From Azospirillum melinis (GTDB lineage Bacteria; Pseudomonadota; Alphaproteobacteria; Azospirillales; Azospirillaceae), in assembly GCF_013340935.1 (NCBI RefSeq), contig NZ_WHOS01000017.1, forward strand, positions 1 to 64,000: 64,000 nucleotides of DNA, in the 5' to 3' direction. Numbering within the stretch: position 1 is the first letter of the stretch; each line of letters begins with the position of its first letter. A program made the translations under genes and the position numbers. This document shows, piece by piece, positions 29,705 through 38,152 of the stretch. The notes under the pieces are model-generated. The model worked only from the letters and a program-made list of their open reading frames with translations. It searched no databases and was not told the DNA's origin.

Positions 29705-29720
29705 CGCTAAAATTTTAGCG
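29705..29720. promoter_or_regulatory. Perfect 16-bp palindrome CGCTAAAATTTTAGCG
   Basis: A perfect AT-centred palindrome 19 bases before the start codon of the 55-residue protein, overlapping the region where its promoter or 5' end must lie. It differs completely from the GTATAC operators. A candidate repressor site. Confidence 0.5.
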
Positions 29721-29739
29721 ATCAGCTCGGGAGGTGTCG

Positions 29740-29907
29740 ATGTTGAGGAAAGCACTGTTCAACATCATCCGGCAAGAGCAGCGCGATATCGAGGACAAGC
29801 TCGAACGCGAGGAACAGCAGGCGAGTCCTGACGTCCGCCGGATCGTCGGCCTGCAACAGGAGGCCACCAGCCTGCGTCGTGAGTTGGAACATTTCCACGA
29901 CGTTTGA
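29740..29907 (+). CDS. Small coiled-coil protein (55 aa), unknown function
   Basis: A 55-residue, strongly charged protein starting MLRKALFNIIRQEQRDIEDK. It is almost entirely alpha-helical with a heptad-like spacing of Leu/Ile (Q-E-Q-R-D-I-E-D-K-L-E-R-E-E, then IVGLQQEATSLRRELEHF). GGGAGG lies before the ATG, and a hairpin follows the stop with a T-run. A perfect palindrome (29705-29720) sits upstream. No family is recognised; it could be a small adaptor or regulator. It is short enough to escape usual gene calling. Confidence 0.6.
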   Translation: MLRKALFNIIRQEQRDIEDKLEREEQQASPDVRRIVGLQQEATSLRRELEHFHDV

Positions 29908-29908
29908 C

Positions 29909-29944
29909 CCCGGCCGTCGGCTTCGGCCGACCGGGTATCTTTTG
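29909..29944 (+). terminator. Hairpin after the 55-residue protein gene
   Basis: GTCGGC-TTCG-GCCGAC (29916-29931) with an outer CCCG/CGGG pair (bulged) is followed by TATCTTTT. The TTCG loop closes a very stable stem. Confidence 0.6.
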
Positions 29945-30063
29945 GGTAGGTCGCCACTGAATTTTGTGACCGATGGGTCGCGCCCCCTTCTCCGCAAAAC
30001 CGCGGGGAAGGGGATTTTTGTTTCCGGGTCCTGTTTCCAGAGAAAAGGGCGAAACCCTGGCGC

Positions 30064-30450
30064 CTATCCCAGCTTGGCGTATCCGCGTTCGATCACCCGT
30101 TCCGCGGCCTCGTACACCGCCAGCATCTGCTCGTAGGCGGCGCGCAGGCGGGCGAGGTCCGCGACGGCGGCAGCGTCCGGGTGCCGGGACTCCGACATCT
30201 TCAGGCCGGCACGGATATAGTCGGCGCGCAGTTCCGCCACCCGCACCGCCATCCGCAGGAAGGAGTCGCGGTTGAGGTTCGGCAGTTCGCGCCCGATGAC
30301 CTCGCAGTTGGCCTCCAGGATCGCGGCGTCCATGTTTTCCAGGAAATGGCGGATGCGCTGGCTGCGGCTGCTGTCGGCGGCATCCGCCGTCATCAGCTTG
30401 TCGACCTTGCCCTTGGTGTATTCACCGATGATCTTGCCGCCGGATGCCAT
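30064..30450 (-). CDS. Conserved-looking helical protein, unknown function
   Basis: A 128-residue soluble protein from the ATG at 30450 (MASGGKIIGEYTKGKVDKLM), preceded by GGAG. It is mostly helical (QRIRHFLENMDAAILEANCE, LARLRAAYEQMLAVYEAAER) and has no signal peptide or membrane span. Codon usage matches its neighbours. I do not recognise a family. It is transcribed divergently from purU, and nothing in context gives its role. Confidence 0.7.
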   Translation of the reverse strand: MASGGKIIGEYTKGKVDKLMTADAADSSRSQRIRHFLENMDAAILEANCEVIGRELPNLNRDSFLRMAVRVAELRADYIRAGLKMSESRHPDAAAVADLARLRAAYEQMLAVYEAAERVIERGYAKLG

Positions 30451-30673
30451 GGGTGACTCCGTCTTCCTCCGCCGGCCGGTCCGGCCGCCGTTGCCGATTG
30501 TCGCACCGCCGGCCGGCCGATGCCAGAGCGGCGTGGACCGCCCGGCATCGGGGAGAATCGCGCCGGACGGCACAGCCATGTGCACACTCGCTCATGAAGC
30601 GGGTGCAACATCGCGGCGTTCGTGCTAGGGAAGCTTCCCCCTTTTCTTGCTGTTACGCCATGGTGGACGCGCG

Positions 30674-31540
30674 ATGTCTGAGACCGGCTCCGACTATATC
30701 CTCACCGTTTCCTGCCCCGACACCGTCGGCATCGTCTTCGCGGTGTCCGGCTTCCTGGCGGAGCGGAGCTGCAACATCATCGACAGCGCGCAGTTCGGCG
30801 ACCGCATCTCCGGCCTGTTCTTCATGCGCGTCAGCTTCAACGGCAACCCGGCCGGGCCCGGGAAGGCGCAGCTTGAGGCCGACTTCGCGGCGCAGGTGGC
30901 CGAGCGCTTCGGCATGACCTGGAAGATCCACGACGCCCGGCGCCGCCCGCGCGTGCTGATCATGGTGTCGAAGTTCGGCCACTGCCTGAACGATCTGCTG
31001 TACCGCTACCGCACCGGATATCTGCCGATCGAGATTCCGGCCATCGTCTCCAACCACCGCGATTTCTACCAGCTGGCGGCGTGGCACAACATCCCGTTCC
31101 ACCATCTGCCGGTCGGCTCCGACAACAAGGCGCAGCAGGAGGCCCGCCTGCTGGAGATCGTCGACGAGGAGAGGGTCGACCTCGTGGTGCTCGCCCGCTA
31201 CATGCAGGTGCTGTCCGGCGCGCTGTGCGAGCGCATGGCCGGCCGGGTGATCAACATCCACCACAGCTTCCTGCCCAGCTTCAAGGGGGCCAAGCCCTAC
31301 CATCAGGCCCATGCCCGCGGTGTGAAGCTGATCGGCGCCACCGCGCACTATGTCACCTCCAACCTCGACGAAGGCCCGATCATCGAGCAGGAGGCGGAGC
31401 GTGTCGACCATACGATGACGCCCGACGACCTGGTGGCCATCGGGCGTGACATCGAAAACATCGTGCTGGCCCGTGCCGTCCGCTACCACGTGGAGCATCG
31501 TGTGCTGCTGAACGGCAACAAGACGGTGGTCTTCCGCTAA
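30674..31540 (+). CDS. purU: Formyltetrahydrofolate deformylase
   Basis: A 288-residue enzyme hydrolysing 10-formyltetrahydrofolate to formate and tetrahydrofolate. It has an N-terminal ACT domain (YILTVSCPDTVGIVFAVSGF, residues ~6-90) and a formyltransferase domain with IVSNHRDFYQLAAWHNIPFH, VVLARYMQVLSGALCERMAG, and the catalytic N-H-D set in INIHHSFLPSFKGAKPYHQA and SNLDEGPII. I chose the ATG at 30674 (MSETGSDYIL); the ribosome site is weak. Formate from here and from Frc/Oxc would meet in the one-carbon pool. Confidence 0.94.
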   Translation: MSETGSDYILTVSCPDTVGIVFAVSGFLAERSCNIIDSAQFGDRISGLFFMRVSFNGNPAGPGKAQLEADFAAQVAERFGMTWKIHDARRRPRVLIMVSKFGHCLNDLLYRYRTGYLPIEIPAIVSNHRDFYQLAAWHNIPFHHLPVGSDNKAQQEARLLEIVDEERVDLVVLARYMQVLSGALCERMAGRVINIHHSFLPSFKGAKPYHQAHARGVKLIGATAHYVTSNLDEGPIIEQEAERVDHTMTPDDLVAIGRDIENIVLARAVRYHVEHRVLLNGNKTVVFR

Positions 31541-31568
31541 AGCCTCCCGAGTGAAGCGGCGCAGCCCC

Positions 31569-32369
31569 TCAGTGGGGCTGCGTCTCGCGGGCGTCCTCCG
31601 GCTGCGGCATGAACACGGCGCGCGTGATCGCCTGTTCGATCTGGTCGCGGGTGAAGGGCTTCGGAATCACCGGGCCCAGATGCTCCAGCCCGTGCTTGGC
31701 CAGATCGTCCGGGAAGGCGGTGACGAAGATCACCGGCAGGAACCGGCGGGCCCGCAGCTCGCGCGCCACTTCCAGCCCGTTGTCGCCGTCGGCCAGCCGG
31801 ATGTCCATCAGGGCCAGCGTCGGCCGGTGCTCGGCCGCCAGAGACAGCGCCTCATCCATCGTCGCCGCGTTGCCGCAGACGATGTGGCCCATGCCGCGCA
31901 CCGTCTCCGCCAGATCGTAGGCGATGATGGCGTCGTCCTCGACGATCAGGATGGTGGCGGTCAGCCGGGCACGGACGCGCTCGCGGGCGTGGGTCAGCCG
32001 TTCCACCGCGTCTTCCGGGGCAAGGCCCAGCACGGCGGCAGCCTCGCCGACCGGCAGATCCTCCAGGTTGACCAGCAGGTAGAGCCGGCGGTCGGTCTCC
32101 GCCAGCGTCATCAGCGCCGATTCCACCGGATGATAGGGCGCGACCGCGGGGGGCGATCCGTCTTCATCCTGCAGTTTGTGCAGATGGCGATAGAGCGTGC
32201 CGCGCGACGTGTCGTCGCCACGGCCGCTTTCCGCCTCGTCCGCCTCCAGATACCATTCCAGGGTGCGGGTCACCAAGGCGTCCCCCCGCCCGTTCGTCCC
32301 GGTCAGCGCGCGGGCGTAGCGGCGCAGGTAGGGCAAATGCTGCATGAAGTGACCGGTGTACTGCTCCAT
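31569..32369 (-). CDS. phyR: General stress response regulator PhyR (sigma-like + receiver)
   Basis: A 266-residue two-domain protein. The N-terminal ~135 residues look like region 2/4 of an ECF sigma factor (LPYLRRYARALTGTNGRGDA, LVNLEDLPVGEAAAVLGLAP), but act as a sigma mimic. The C-terminal receiver (139-255) starts ILIVEDDAIIAYDLAETVRG and carries the phospho-acceptor D189 in LALMDIRLADG plus the lysine of VIPKPF. When phosphorylated, PhyR sequesters the anti-sigma NepR and frees EcfG. nepR and ecfG are not recognisable nearby. Two GGAAC-N17-GTT promoters elsewhere in the window are probable targets of the cascade. Confidence 0.93.
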   Translation of the reverse strand: MEQYTGHFMQHLPYLRRYARALTGTNGRGDALVTRTLEWYLEADEAESGRGDDTSRGTLYRHLHKLQDEDGSPPAVAPYHPVESALMTLAETDRRLYLLVNLEDLPVGEAAAVLGLAPEDAVERLTHARERVRARLTATILIVEDDAIIAYDLAETVRGMGHIVCGNAATMDEALSLAAEHRPTLALMDIRLADGDNGLEVARELRARRFLPVIFVTAFPDDLAKHGLEHLGPVIPKPFTRDQIEQAITRAVFMPQPEDARETQPH

Positions 32370-32419
32370 CTCTCTCCCCGTGCCTTTCTGCGGCGCGTGT
32401 TCCTGGCATCCACCCGATA

Positions 32420-32447
32420 TGCCGTGTCCGGAACCCCGGATACGGCA
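32420..32447. promoter_or_regulatory. Hairpin/inverted repeat upstream of phyR
   Basis: TGCCGTGTCCGG (32420-32431) and CCGGATACGGCA (32436-32447) form a 12-base stem (one G-T wobble on the + strand) with loop AACC, ending 51 bases before the phyR start. It could be an operator or a leader hairpin. Confidence 0.45.
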
Positions 32448-32696
32448 GGTGCAACTCGATCTCTCCCGGGCGCATGTTCCCGGTCCGCATGTCCGGCGCT
32501 GAAATCCGGCGATCGAACCGCCTGGGCGGCTCTGCCGAAGATCACGACGCCATCGCCGCTGCTTCGATCAGCAGACTGACTCATCCCGAGCTGCAGCGGT
32601 GGAGTTCATATGGCGCAGTCCGCGGCCTAACGGGAGTGAACCCAAAAGATTTATTGGAGATACCGAGAACGGGTTACTCAGTATGCATAATATGAA

Positions 32697-32914
32697 GCAA
32701 GGCCGGATGTCGCCCGCCGGGCCTTGCGGGCAGCCTATGACCGGTATGGCATAGGGGATGCCGGACGAGCGGACTTAACCGTTCGGAAAGGCTTACAAGC
32801 CTACTCTGTCTTTGCCCTCCAGCATCGGTCTTTCCGTTGCTGTGCGAGGGCGAGGCGAGTGTTCCCGATCCTCGTGCGCGCCGGCCAACCCCCAGGCCGG
32901 CGCGTTTTTCTTTT
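32697..32914 (+). ncRNA. Candidate structured small RNA (~218 nt) with intrinsic terminator
   Basis: A chain of stem-loops runs through this stretch: GCAAGGCC/GGCCTTGC (32697-32704 with 32720-32727); GGCA + CCTATG with CATAGG + TGCC (32729-32762); CGAGCGG/CCGTTCG (from 32766, one wobble); AGGCT-TACA-AGCCT (32789-32802, shifted by one). It ends with a perfect terminator, CGCGCCGGCC (32877-32886) with GGCCGGCGCG (32895-32904) and TTTTTCTTTT. An extended -10-like TGCATAATAT lies just upstream (from 32684). No protein frame fits. I cannot identify the RNA family. Confidence 0.5.
32877..32914 (+). terminator. Intrinsic terminator of the candidate small RNA
   Basis: A perfect ten-base GC-rich stem with loop AACCCCCA and the tail TTTTTCTTTT. 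Confidence 0.88.
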
Positions 32915-33287
32915 CCGCCAAGGCAGCGTTCGAATCGCCGACTGTCCTGCTCGGGAACCAACCGTTGGCGGCGGTGTTGGACATGGCATGGTGTGATTCC
33001 TCCCTGAACCGCCAATCCTAATCGCCGCCAGGCGCCGCCGCGACATCATGCGGGTGGCGCCGGCGGCGAACTTTTTATCTGCCAAGATAACGGCCATGTC
33101 GCCGTTTCGCTTCCGTCAATCAGGGACTTTCACAAGCCGGCACTTGCAACGCGTTTAATCCAACGTTAAGGACATCGGCACACGGTTGGGGCATGGCGTC
33201 TTTGGGCGCATCCTGCCGTTTCAAGGCCGGCGGACCTGTGCCGGCCGGGGTATCGCGTGGGCTGCCGCATCGGGTCCGGGTTTGTGC

Positions 33288-33821
33288 ATGGAAGACCAAG
33301 AGTTGGATCGGTCCCTGATGGATGGCATTCCGCCGGATGAGCTGGCCGACTTCGCCCGGTGGCGGGAGCGCGTGCGCGGCACGAACATTTCCGAGAAGAC
33401 GCTGCTGGCGACCGACTATCTCAATCACTTCAACGAAATCGTGATGCTGATCGAGATGATCCCGGACATGCCGGACATGCTGGAGGAATGCCGGATCTGG
33501 CAGCCCAAGAGCTATGCCGAGCATTTCCGCGACAGCGGCTTTTCCGACAAGGACCTGGCGATCGAGGCTTATGGCCATGTGCCGTCCAAGTTCCTCCGTC
33601 CTTTCGAGGATACCATCGCCCAGGCCCATCAGGTGATCGCCCACACGCTGGAGCGGATCGGCACCGACATCGACAGCGGCGATCCCGACAAGCTGCGGAT
33701 GGACTGCCAAACCTCCGTCGCGATGATCCACCGCATCATCCAGATCGCCAACGGCATCATCCACGGCACCGCCCACGTGATGGAGCAGGGCGAGATCGAT
33801 CTTTACCTGCAGAACGGCTGA
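33288..33821 (+). CDS. Helical soluble protein, unknown function
   Basis: A 177-residue protein from the ATG at 33288 (MEDQELDRSLMDGIPPDELA). It is acidic and mostly helical (NHFNEIVMLIEMIPDMPDML, QAHQVIAHTLERIGTDIDSG, SVAMIHRIIQIANGIIHGTA), with no signal peptide or metal-binding motif. Codon use matches its neighbours, which supports a true gene. The ribosome site is poor, and the frame is open upstream without protein-like content. I recognise no family. Confidence 0.65.
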   Translation: MEDQELDRSLMDGIPPDELADFARWRERVRGTNISEKTLLATDYLNHFNEIVMLIEMIPDMPDMLEECRIWQPKSYAEHFRDSGFSDKDLAIEAYGHVPSKFLRPFEDTIAQAHQVIAHTLERIGTDIDSGDPDKLRMDCQTSVAMIHRIIQIANGIIHGTAHVMEQGEIDLYLQNG

Positions 33822-34176
33822 CGATCGGTACGCCGACCCGTACTTTCGTTCCAAATCATGCGTCTTACCAACGAAAAACCGGCCTTTTCAGTCACTTGTC
33901 CCGGCACGAATGGCGATTGATGGTGCACCCACCATTCGTTCGTTGCATGGCTCACTTGCTCCCCCTGGCACTATAGTCGGATCATAAAAGATAAGACGGA
34001 GGCGTGTTCATGCGTCCTCTGCGGGGGGAGATGGAGCATTGCCCATGAAGGGATGCGCATTCGCGCCGGCCGATGGTATGGCCGTGTCTGAACCGCGCGT
34101 GTGGCGGCCGGGTCCGCCCACCGATCACGCCGGCCCCGTTCTTCCCGTCCTGCAACGGGGGGAGACGACGCAGCGC
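33822..34176 (+). other. Leader region of the CoA-ligase gene
   Basis: A 355-base stretch with an inverted repeat ACGAATGG/CCATTCGT (33906-33913 and 33932-33939), a possible -10 TATAGT (33972-33977) and the 12-codon leader frame. Bases 34045-34176 are in frame with the ligase and could be an N-terminal extension of 44 residues. Confidence 0.4.
34010..34048 (+). CDS. Possible 12-codon leader peptide upstream of the CoA ligase
   Basis: ATG at 34010 is preceded by ACGGAGG at ideal spacing and encodes MRPLRGEMEHCP then TGA. The stop overlaps an ATG (34045) that is in frame with the acyl-CoA ligase, an ATGA-type coupling. It may be a translated leader controlling the ligase, or chance. Confidence 0.3.
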   Translation: MRPLRGEMEHCP

Positions 34177-35811
34177 ATGACGCCATCCGGACATCTCGAC
34201 AGCTTCACCCGTGACCGGCTGCCGACGCCGTCGCAGCGCCCCGATCTGATTCTCGACCGTCCCGAACTCCAGTATCCGCAACGCCTCAACGCCGTATCCG
34301 CCTTGATCGACGGCTGGCGCGAGCGCGGCTGGGATGGGCGCCCCTGCCTGATCGGCGGCGATGGCGACGTCTGGAGCTATGGCCGGATGCGCGACACCGT
34401 CGACCGCATCGCCCGCGTCCTGACCGAGGATTACGGGCTGGTCACCGGCAACCGCGTCCTGCTGCGCGGCCCCAACACGCCGATGCTGGCCGCCTGCTGG
34501 CTGGCGGTGATCAAGGCCGGCGGGGTGCTGGTGCCGACCATGCCGCTGCTGCGCGCGCCCGAGCTGGCCGACGTGCTGAAGCGCGCCTCCATCGACATGG
34601 CGCTGTGCGACACGCATTTCCTCGACGATCTGGAAGAGGCGGCTCTGCCGTCGCTGCGCATCGTCGGCTTCCGCGACGGCGAGCTGGAACACCGCATCGC
34701 CACCAAGCCGCCGGGCTTCGAGGCCGCCGACACGGCGCAGGACGATGTCGCGCTGATCGCCTTCACCTCCGGCACCACCGGCACGCCGAAGGCTGCCGCC
34801 CATCTGCACCGCCATCTGCTGGCGATCTCCGACCTGTCGCCGCGCTCCGTGCTGGGGACGACGGCCGAGGATGTCTTCTGCGGCTCGCCGACGCTGGCCT
34901 TCGCCTACGGGCTGGGCGGGCTGCTGCTGTTCCCGCTGCGGATCGGCGCCTCGGTGATCCTGCTGGAGCGCGGGACCGCCGACCGGCTGATCGAGGCCGC
35001 CACCCGCCACAAGGCGACGGTGATGTTCACCGTGCCGACCGTCTATCGCGGCATGATCGGCCGCATGGCCGCCGACCCGGCGCTGGCGAAGGGGCTGTCC
35101 GGCCTGCGCCTGTGCATCTCCGCCGGAGAGCCGCTGCCGCAGCAGACCTTCGAAGGCTGGCGCGACGCCACCGGCCTGGAAATCCTCGACAGCCTGGGCA
35201 CCACCGAGCTGCTGAACGCCGTGCTGCATGCCGTTCCCGGCAATGTGCGGCCGGGCTCCACCGGCAAGCCGGTGCCGGGCTATGAGGCGATGGTGGTGGA
35301 CGACCAGTTCCGCCGGCTTCCCCCCGGTCAGGTCGGCCGGCTGGCGGTGCGCGGTGCGACCGGCTGTCTCTATCTCGACGATCCGCGCCAGGAAAGCTAT
35401 GTCCAGCAGGGCTGGAACCTGACCGGCGATGCCTTCCACGTCGATGAGGACGGCTTCTTCTGGTACCACGCCCGCACCGACGACCTGATCGTCTCGGCCG
35501 GCTACAAGATCTCTGGGCTGGAGGTCGAGAACATCCTGCTGAGCCACGATGCGGTGCAGGAGTGCGCGGTGATCGCCGCCCCCGACCCGGTGCGCGGCAC
35601 CATTCCCAAGGCCTTCGTCGTCCTGCGCGACGATGTCCGCCCCGACGAGCGTCTGGCGGAGGAACTGCAAAGCTTCGTCAAGGAGCACATCGCGCCCTAC
35701 AAATACCCCCGCGCGGTGGAGTTCCTCGACGCCCTGCCGCGGACGGAAACCGGCAAGGTCCAGCGCTTCAAGCTGCGCCGCCGCGCCTGGCAGCCGGACG
35801 AGGCGGAATAA
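34177..35811 (+). CDS. AMP-binding acyl-CoA ligase, benzoate/2-aminobenzoate-CoA ligase-like
   Basis: A 544-residue adenylate-forming ligase. The P-loop-like motif IAFTSGTTGTPKAAAHLH, SLGTTELLNA, the hinge YHARTDDLIVSAGYKISGLE and the C-terminal catalytic lysine in PRTETGKVQRFKLR are all present. The N-terminus MTPSGHLDSFTRDRLPTPSQ matches benzoate/anthranilate-CoA ligases, which is why I favour this ATG; an in-frame ATG at 34045 with a better ribosome site adds 44 residues. It activates an aromatic or similar acid with ATP and CoA. No ring-degradation genes accompany it, so the substrate is open. Confidence 0.82.
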   Translation: MTPSGHLDSFTRDRLPTPSQRPDLILDRPELQYPQRLNAVSALIDGWRERGWDGRPCLIGGDGDVWSYGRMRDTVDRIARVLTEDYGLVTGNRVLLRGPNTPMLAACWLAVIKAGGVLVPTMPLLRAPELADVLKRASIDMALCDTHFLDDLEEAALPSLRIVGFRDGELEHRIATKPPGFEAADTAQDDVALIAFTSGTTGTPKAAAHLHRHLLAISDLSPRSVLGTTAEDVFCGSPTLAFAYGLGGLLLFPLRIGASVILLERGTADRLIEAATRHKATVMFTVPTVYRGMIGRMAADPALAKGLSGLRLCISAGEPLPQQTFEGWRDATGLEILDSLGTTELLNAVLHAVPGNVRPGSTGKPVPGYEAMVVDDQFRRLPPGQVGRLAVRGATGCLYLDDPRQESYVQQGWNLTGDAFHVDEDGFFWYHARTDDLIVSAGYKISGLEVENILLSHDAVQECAVIAAPDPVRGTIPKAFVVLRDDVRPDERLAEELQSFVKEHIAPYKYPRAVEFLDALPRTETGKVQRFKLRRRAWQPDEAE

Positions 35812-35817
35812 CCGCCC

Positions 35818-36681
35818 CTACCGGGGAAAGCCGGCGAAGCGGGTCAGTCGGATGTTGCGCTTCTCCAGCAGGGCGGCGAACTCCGGCCCGCGCAGATAGT
35901 CGTATTCGGCACGCCGCGGCTCGACCAGTGTGTCGACGCGGCGCAATTCCTCATCGGGCAGGCCGGGGTGAACCATCACCAGGGTCCGGCCGCCGATCCC
36001 GTCCAGGAAACGGGACATCAGCTCGGCGAAGGGCCGGCTGCCGGCGAAGTCGTAGACGCCGGCGAAGCGGTCGTTGGCCGGGATGCCGCAGTCCCGCACC
36101 GTCCGTCTCAGCCCGCCGCCCAACCCGCCGATCAGCAGCGTCTTCGGCACCGCCACGCCCCGGCGCAGCACCGCCGCCACCGGCTCGCCGCACAGGCGGA
36201 CATAAGCGCCGGGCAGGGAAGCCAGCGCCTCCGCCACCGCATCGCGGACGACCGGCAACTGATGGATGTGCTGGTGGCCGTCGATATAGTCGGGCGGCCC
36301 ACCCCAGGCATCGGCGAAAGCGGCGATCTGGCGCGACAGTTCGTCACGGATTTCCGCCCGTGCCGCCGGCCTGTTCAGCCTCCCGCGATAGGCCCAGCCC
36401 ATCAGCCGCCCCAGCGGCGGCAGTCGTCCGTCCGGCGCCAGCGTCGGCATCGGCCCCAGCGGCGGCTGGTCGGTCAGGGTGAAATGAAGCCCGACGTCGG
36501 CCTTGTCCTTCAACGCGCGCAACGCATCCGCCCCGCTGCGCCAGTGTGGGCAGAGGCTCATGACCGAGGTGGCGGTCAGCCGGCCCTGGGCGATCAGGTC
36601 GCGGATGGCGGCGTTGACGCCGGGCGCCAGCCCGTAATCGTCGGCGCAGAGCAGCAAGGGGGTGGGGGCGGTATCGGTCAT
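35818..36681 (-). CDS. ChbG/YdjC-family carbohydrate deacetylase
   Basis: A 287-residue TIM-barrel deacetylase: LLLCADDYGLAPGVNAAIRD with the metal-binding DD pair, GLHFTLTDQPPL, and YIDGHQHIHQLPVV carrying metal-binding histidines. Family members remove acetyl groups from chito-oligosaccharides; related HpnK proteins occur with hopanoid genes, but none of those is nearby. The gene converges on the CoA ligase with a six-base gap and is upstream of the EamA gene on the same strand. Confidence 0.85.
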   Translation of the reverse strand: MTDTAPTPLLLCADDYGLAPGVNAAIRDLIAQGRLTATSVMSLCPHWRSGADALRALKDKADVGLHFTLTDQPPLGPMPTLAPDGRLPPLGRLMGWAYRGRLNRPAARAEIRDELSRQIAAFADAWGGPPDYIDGHQHIHQLPVVRDAVAEALASLPGAYVRLCGEPVAAVLRRGVAVPKTLLIGGLGGGLRRTVRDCGIPANDRFAGVYDFAGSRPFAELMSRFLDGIGGRTLVMVHPGLPDEELRRVDTLVEPRRAEYDYLRGPEFAALLEKRNIRLTRFAGFPR

Positions 36682-36802
36682 GGCCGGACGGATGCGGGTG
36701 GCGAAGGTCCGGCCAAGATGGGAGGGCGGCCCTTGCCGATCAAGCGATACCGGTTGCCGATACCGGCAAGCGTTCCGGAGCCGGCGATGCTGCTCAAGCC
36801 GC

Positions 36803-37753
36803 TCAGGCCGCTTTGCCCGCCGGCTCCGCCGCCGGCCTGCGGGCTTGCAGGGTGGCGAGCATCACGCCGGGCAGCACCAGAAGCACGCCCATCAGATGGA
36901 AGCTCTGCAACGGCTCGGACAGCATTGCCCAGGAGGCCAGCGCCGCCCACAGCGGCGACACGTACAGCGAGGTCGAGGCGCGGGCCGCGCCCATCATCAC
37001 GATGGTCTTCTGATAGGCGAGCAGCGCCAGCACCGAGGCGAACAGCGCCACGGCGACGATCGACAGGACGGTGGAGACGGAGATGGGGACCGGCCGCACC
37101 GCCACCGTCTCCCACGCATAGAAGGGCGCCAGCACCAGCACGCCGGCCAGCGCATTGGCGGCGAAAGCGGTGACCACCGGCAGGGGTGTGCCCGATTGCC
37201 GCAGCAGGATGGTGTAGACCGACCAGGACACCGCCCCGGCCAGCACCAGCAGGTCGCCGCCATTGAAGGACAGGTGCCGCAAAGCCTCCAGATCGCCGCG
37301 GGTCAGGATCACCAGCACGCCGGCCATCGCCAGCAGGATGCCAAGGATCTGCCGCGGCCGGATGGCGTCGCCCAGCCAGACCGCGGCCAGCGCCAGGATC
37401 ATCGCCGGGCTGGTCGCATAGATCAGGCTGGCGTTGGTGGCGCTGGTCCGCTCCAGCCCGTAATAGACGATGGCGCCTGAAATCCCCTGGCCCAGCACGC
37501 CCAGCAGCAGGTAACGCCGCCATTGCGCCTTCAACTGGCCGCGGTGGGCCAGCAGGCCCGGCAGGGCGAAGGGCAGCACGATCAGGAAGGCGATCAGCCA
37601 GCGCCAGAAGGCCAGCCCGACCGGCGGCACCACATGCGCCGCCGCCCGCCCGACCACGGGGTTGGAGGCCAGCAGCGCGGACCCGACGATGTAGAGGCTG
37701 TAGGCGGCCAGCGGTCCAGACCGCAGGAAGGACGGCAGAAGCGGAAAGGGCAT
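36803..37753 (-). CDS. EamA/DMT-superfamily permease
   Basis: About 316 residues with ten membrane spans in two EamA repeats (first from LAAYSLYIVGSALLASNPVV, second from FNGGDLLVLAGAVSWSVYTI). Typical family sequence VYYGLERTSATNASLIYATS occurs in helix 4-5. These permeases export amino acids or metabolites; the substrate is not predictable. Starts at 37753, 37783 or 37807 are all possible, and none has a good ribosome site; I give the shortest. Confidence 0.82.
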   Translation of the reverse strand: MPFPLLPSFLRSGPLAAYSLYIVGSALLASNPVVGRAAAHVVPPVGLAFWRWLIAFLIVLPFALPGLLAHRGQLKAQWRRYLLLGVLGQGISGAIVYYGLERTSATNASLIYATSPAMILALAAVWLGDAIRPRQILGILLAMAGVLVILTRGDLEALRHLSFNGGDLLVLAGAVSWSVYTILLRQSGTPLPVVTAFAANALAGVLVLAPFYAWETVAVRPVPISVSTVLSIVAVALFASVLALLAYQKTIVMMGAARASTSLYVSPLWAALASWAMLSEPLQSFHLMGVLLVLPGVMLATLQARRPAAEPAGKAA

Positions 37754-38152
37754 GCCGGACCGGTATCCGAAAAATGGTTTCATAACAGGTGCAACCCAGC
37801 CTAGCATGGGGTTCGCCGCCGGACTTCACGGCGGGTGCGCATGGCAGCCGACCGCCTCCATCGGCTGCGCGCATTTCCCTGGCGATACACCCGGTAAGCC
37901 TGATTCGCCGGGGTAGGAAGCTGCCGGTTCGGTCAACCGGATGGTTGGCTTTGCAACTGTTTCGTTTTCGGGGGCGAAAATGTATCCATACGGACGTATT
38001 GGCGCCACGAATTGTGCTCTGCGCCACGGTATAGCCACGTATGCATGTAGGCGTTGACAGGCGCCTTGGGCACGCGCCAAATGGCGACGCTATTTCCATA
38101 GGCGTTCTGGCAAATTTCCATACGCTCCAATCGGAATCGGGAGGCAAGACGA
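37754..38152. other. Intergenic region upstream of dppA
   Basis: About 400 bases (345 if the EamA start is 37807). TTGACA (38054-38059) is a good -35, but only a weak CCAAAT lies at 17 bases. GGGAGG before the ATG is the dppA ribosome site. No gene is visible. A CGGTATAGCCACGTATGC stretch (from 38028) is faintly like the GTATAC operators but not convincing. Confidence 0.45.

Larger units (their letters stand above)
32370..33287. other. 918-base gap without a convincing protein gene
   Basis: Between phyR and the unknown gene at 33288 I see no protein-like frame with a ribosome site. The open frames present are low-complexity or overlap structured RNA. The region holds the hairpin at 32420-32447 and the structured-RNA candidate 32697-32914. 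The remaining bases 32915-33287 show nothing I can name. No nepR- or ecfG-like gene is present. Confidence 0.6.

Noticed and set aside
32370..32480. An EcfG promoter in front of phyR
   Set aside because: GGAAC occurs on the correct strand (32480-32476), but the nearest GTT is 20 bases away rather than 16-17, and another GGAAC has no GTT.
37981..38050. A GTATAC-type operator in front of dppA
   Set aside because: CGGTATAGCC and ACGTATGCAT are only loosely similar and lack the palindromic TGGTATACCA core.
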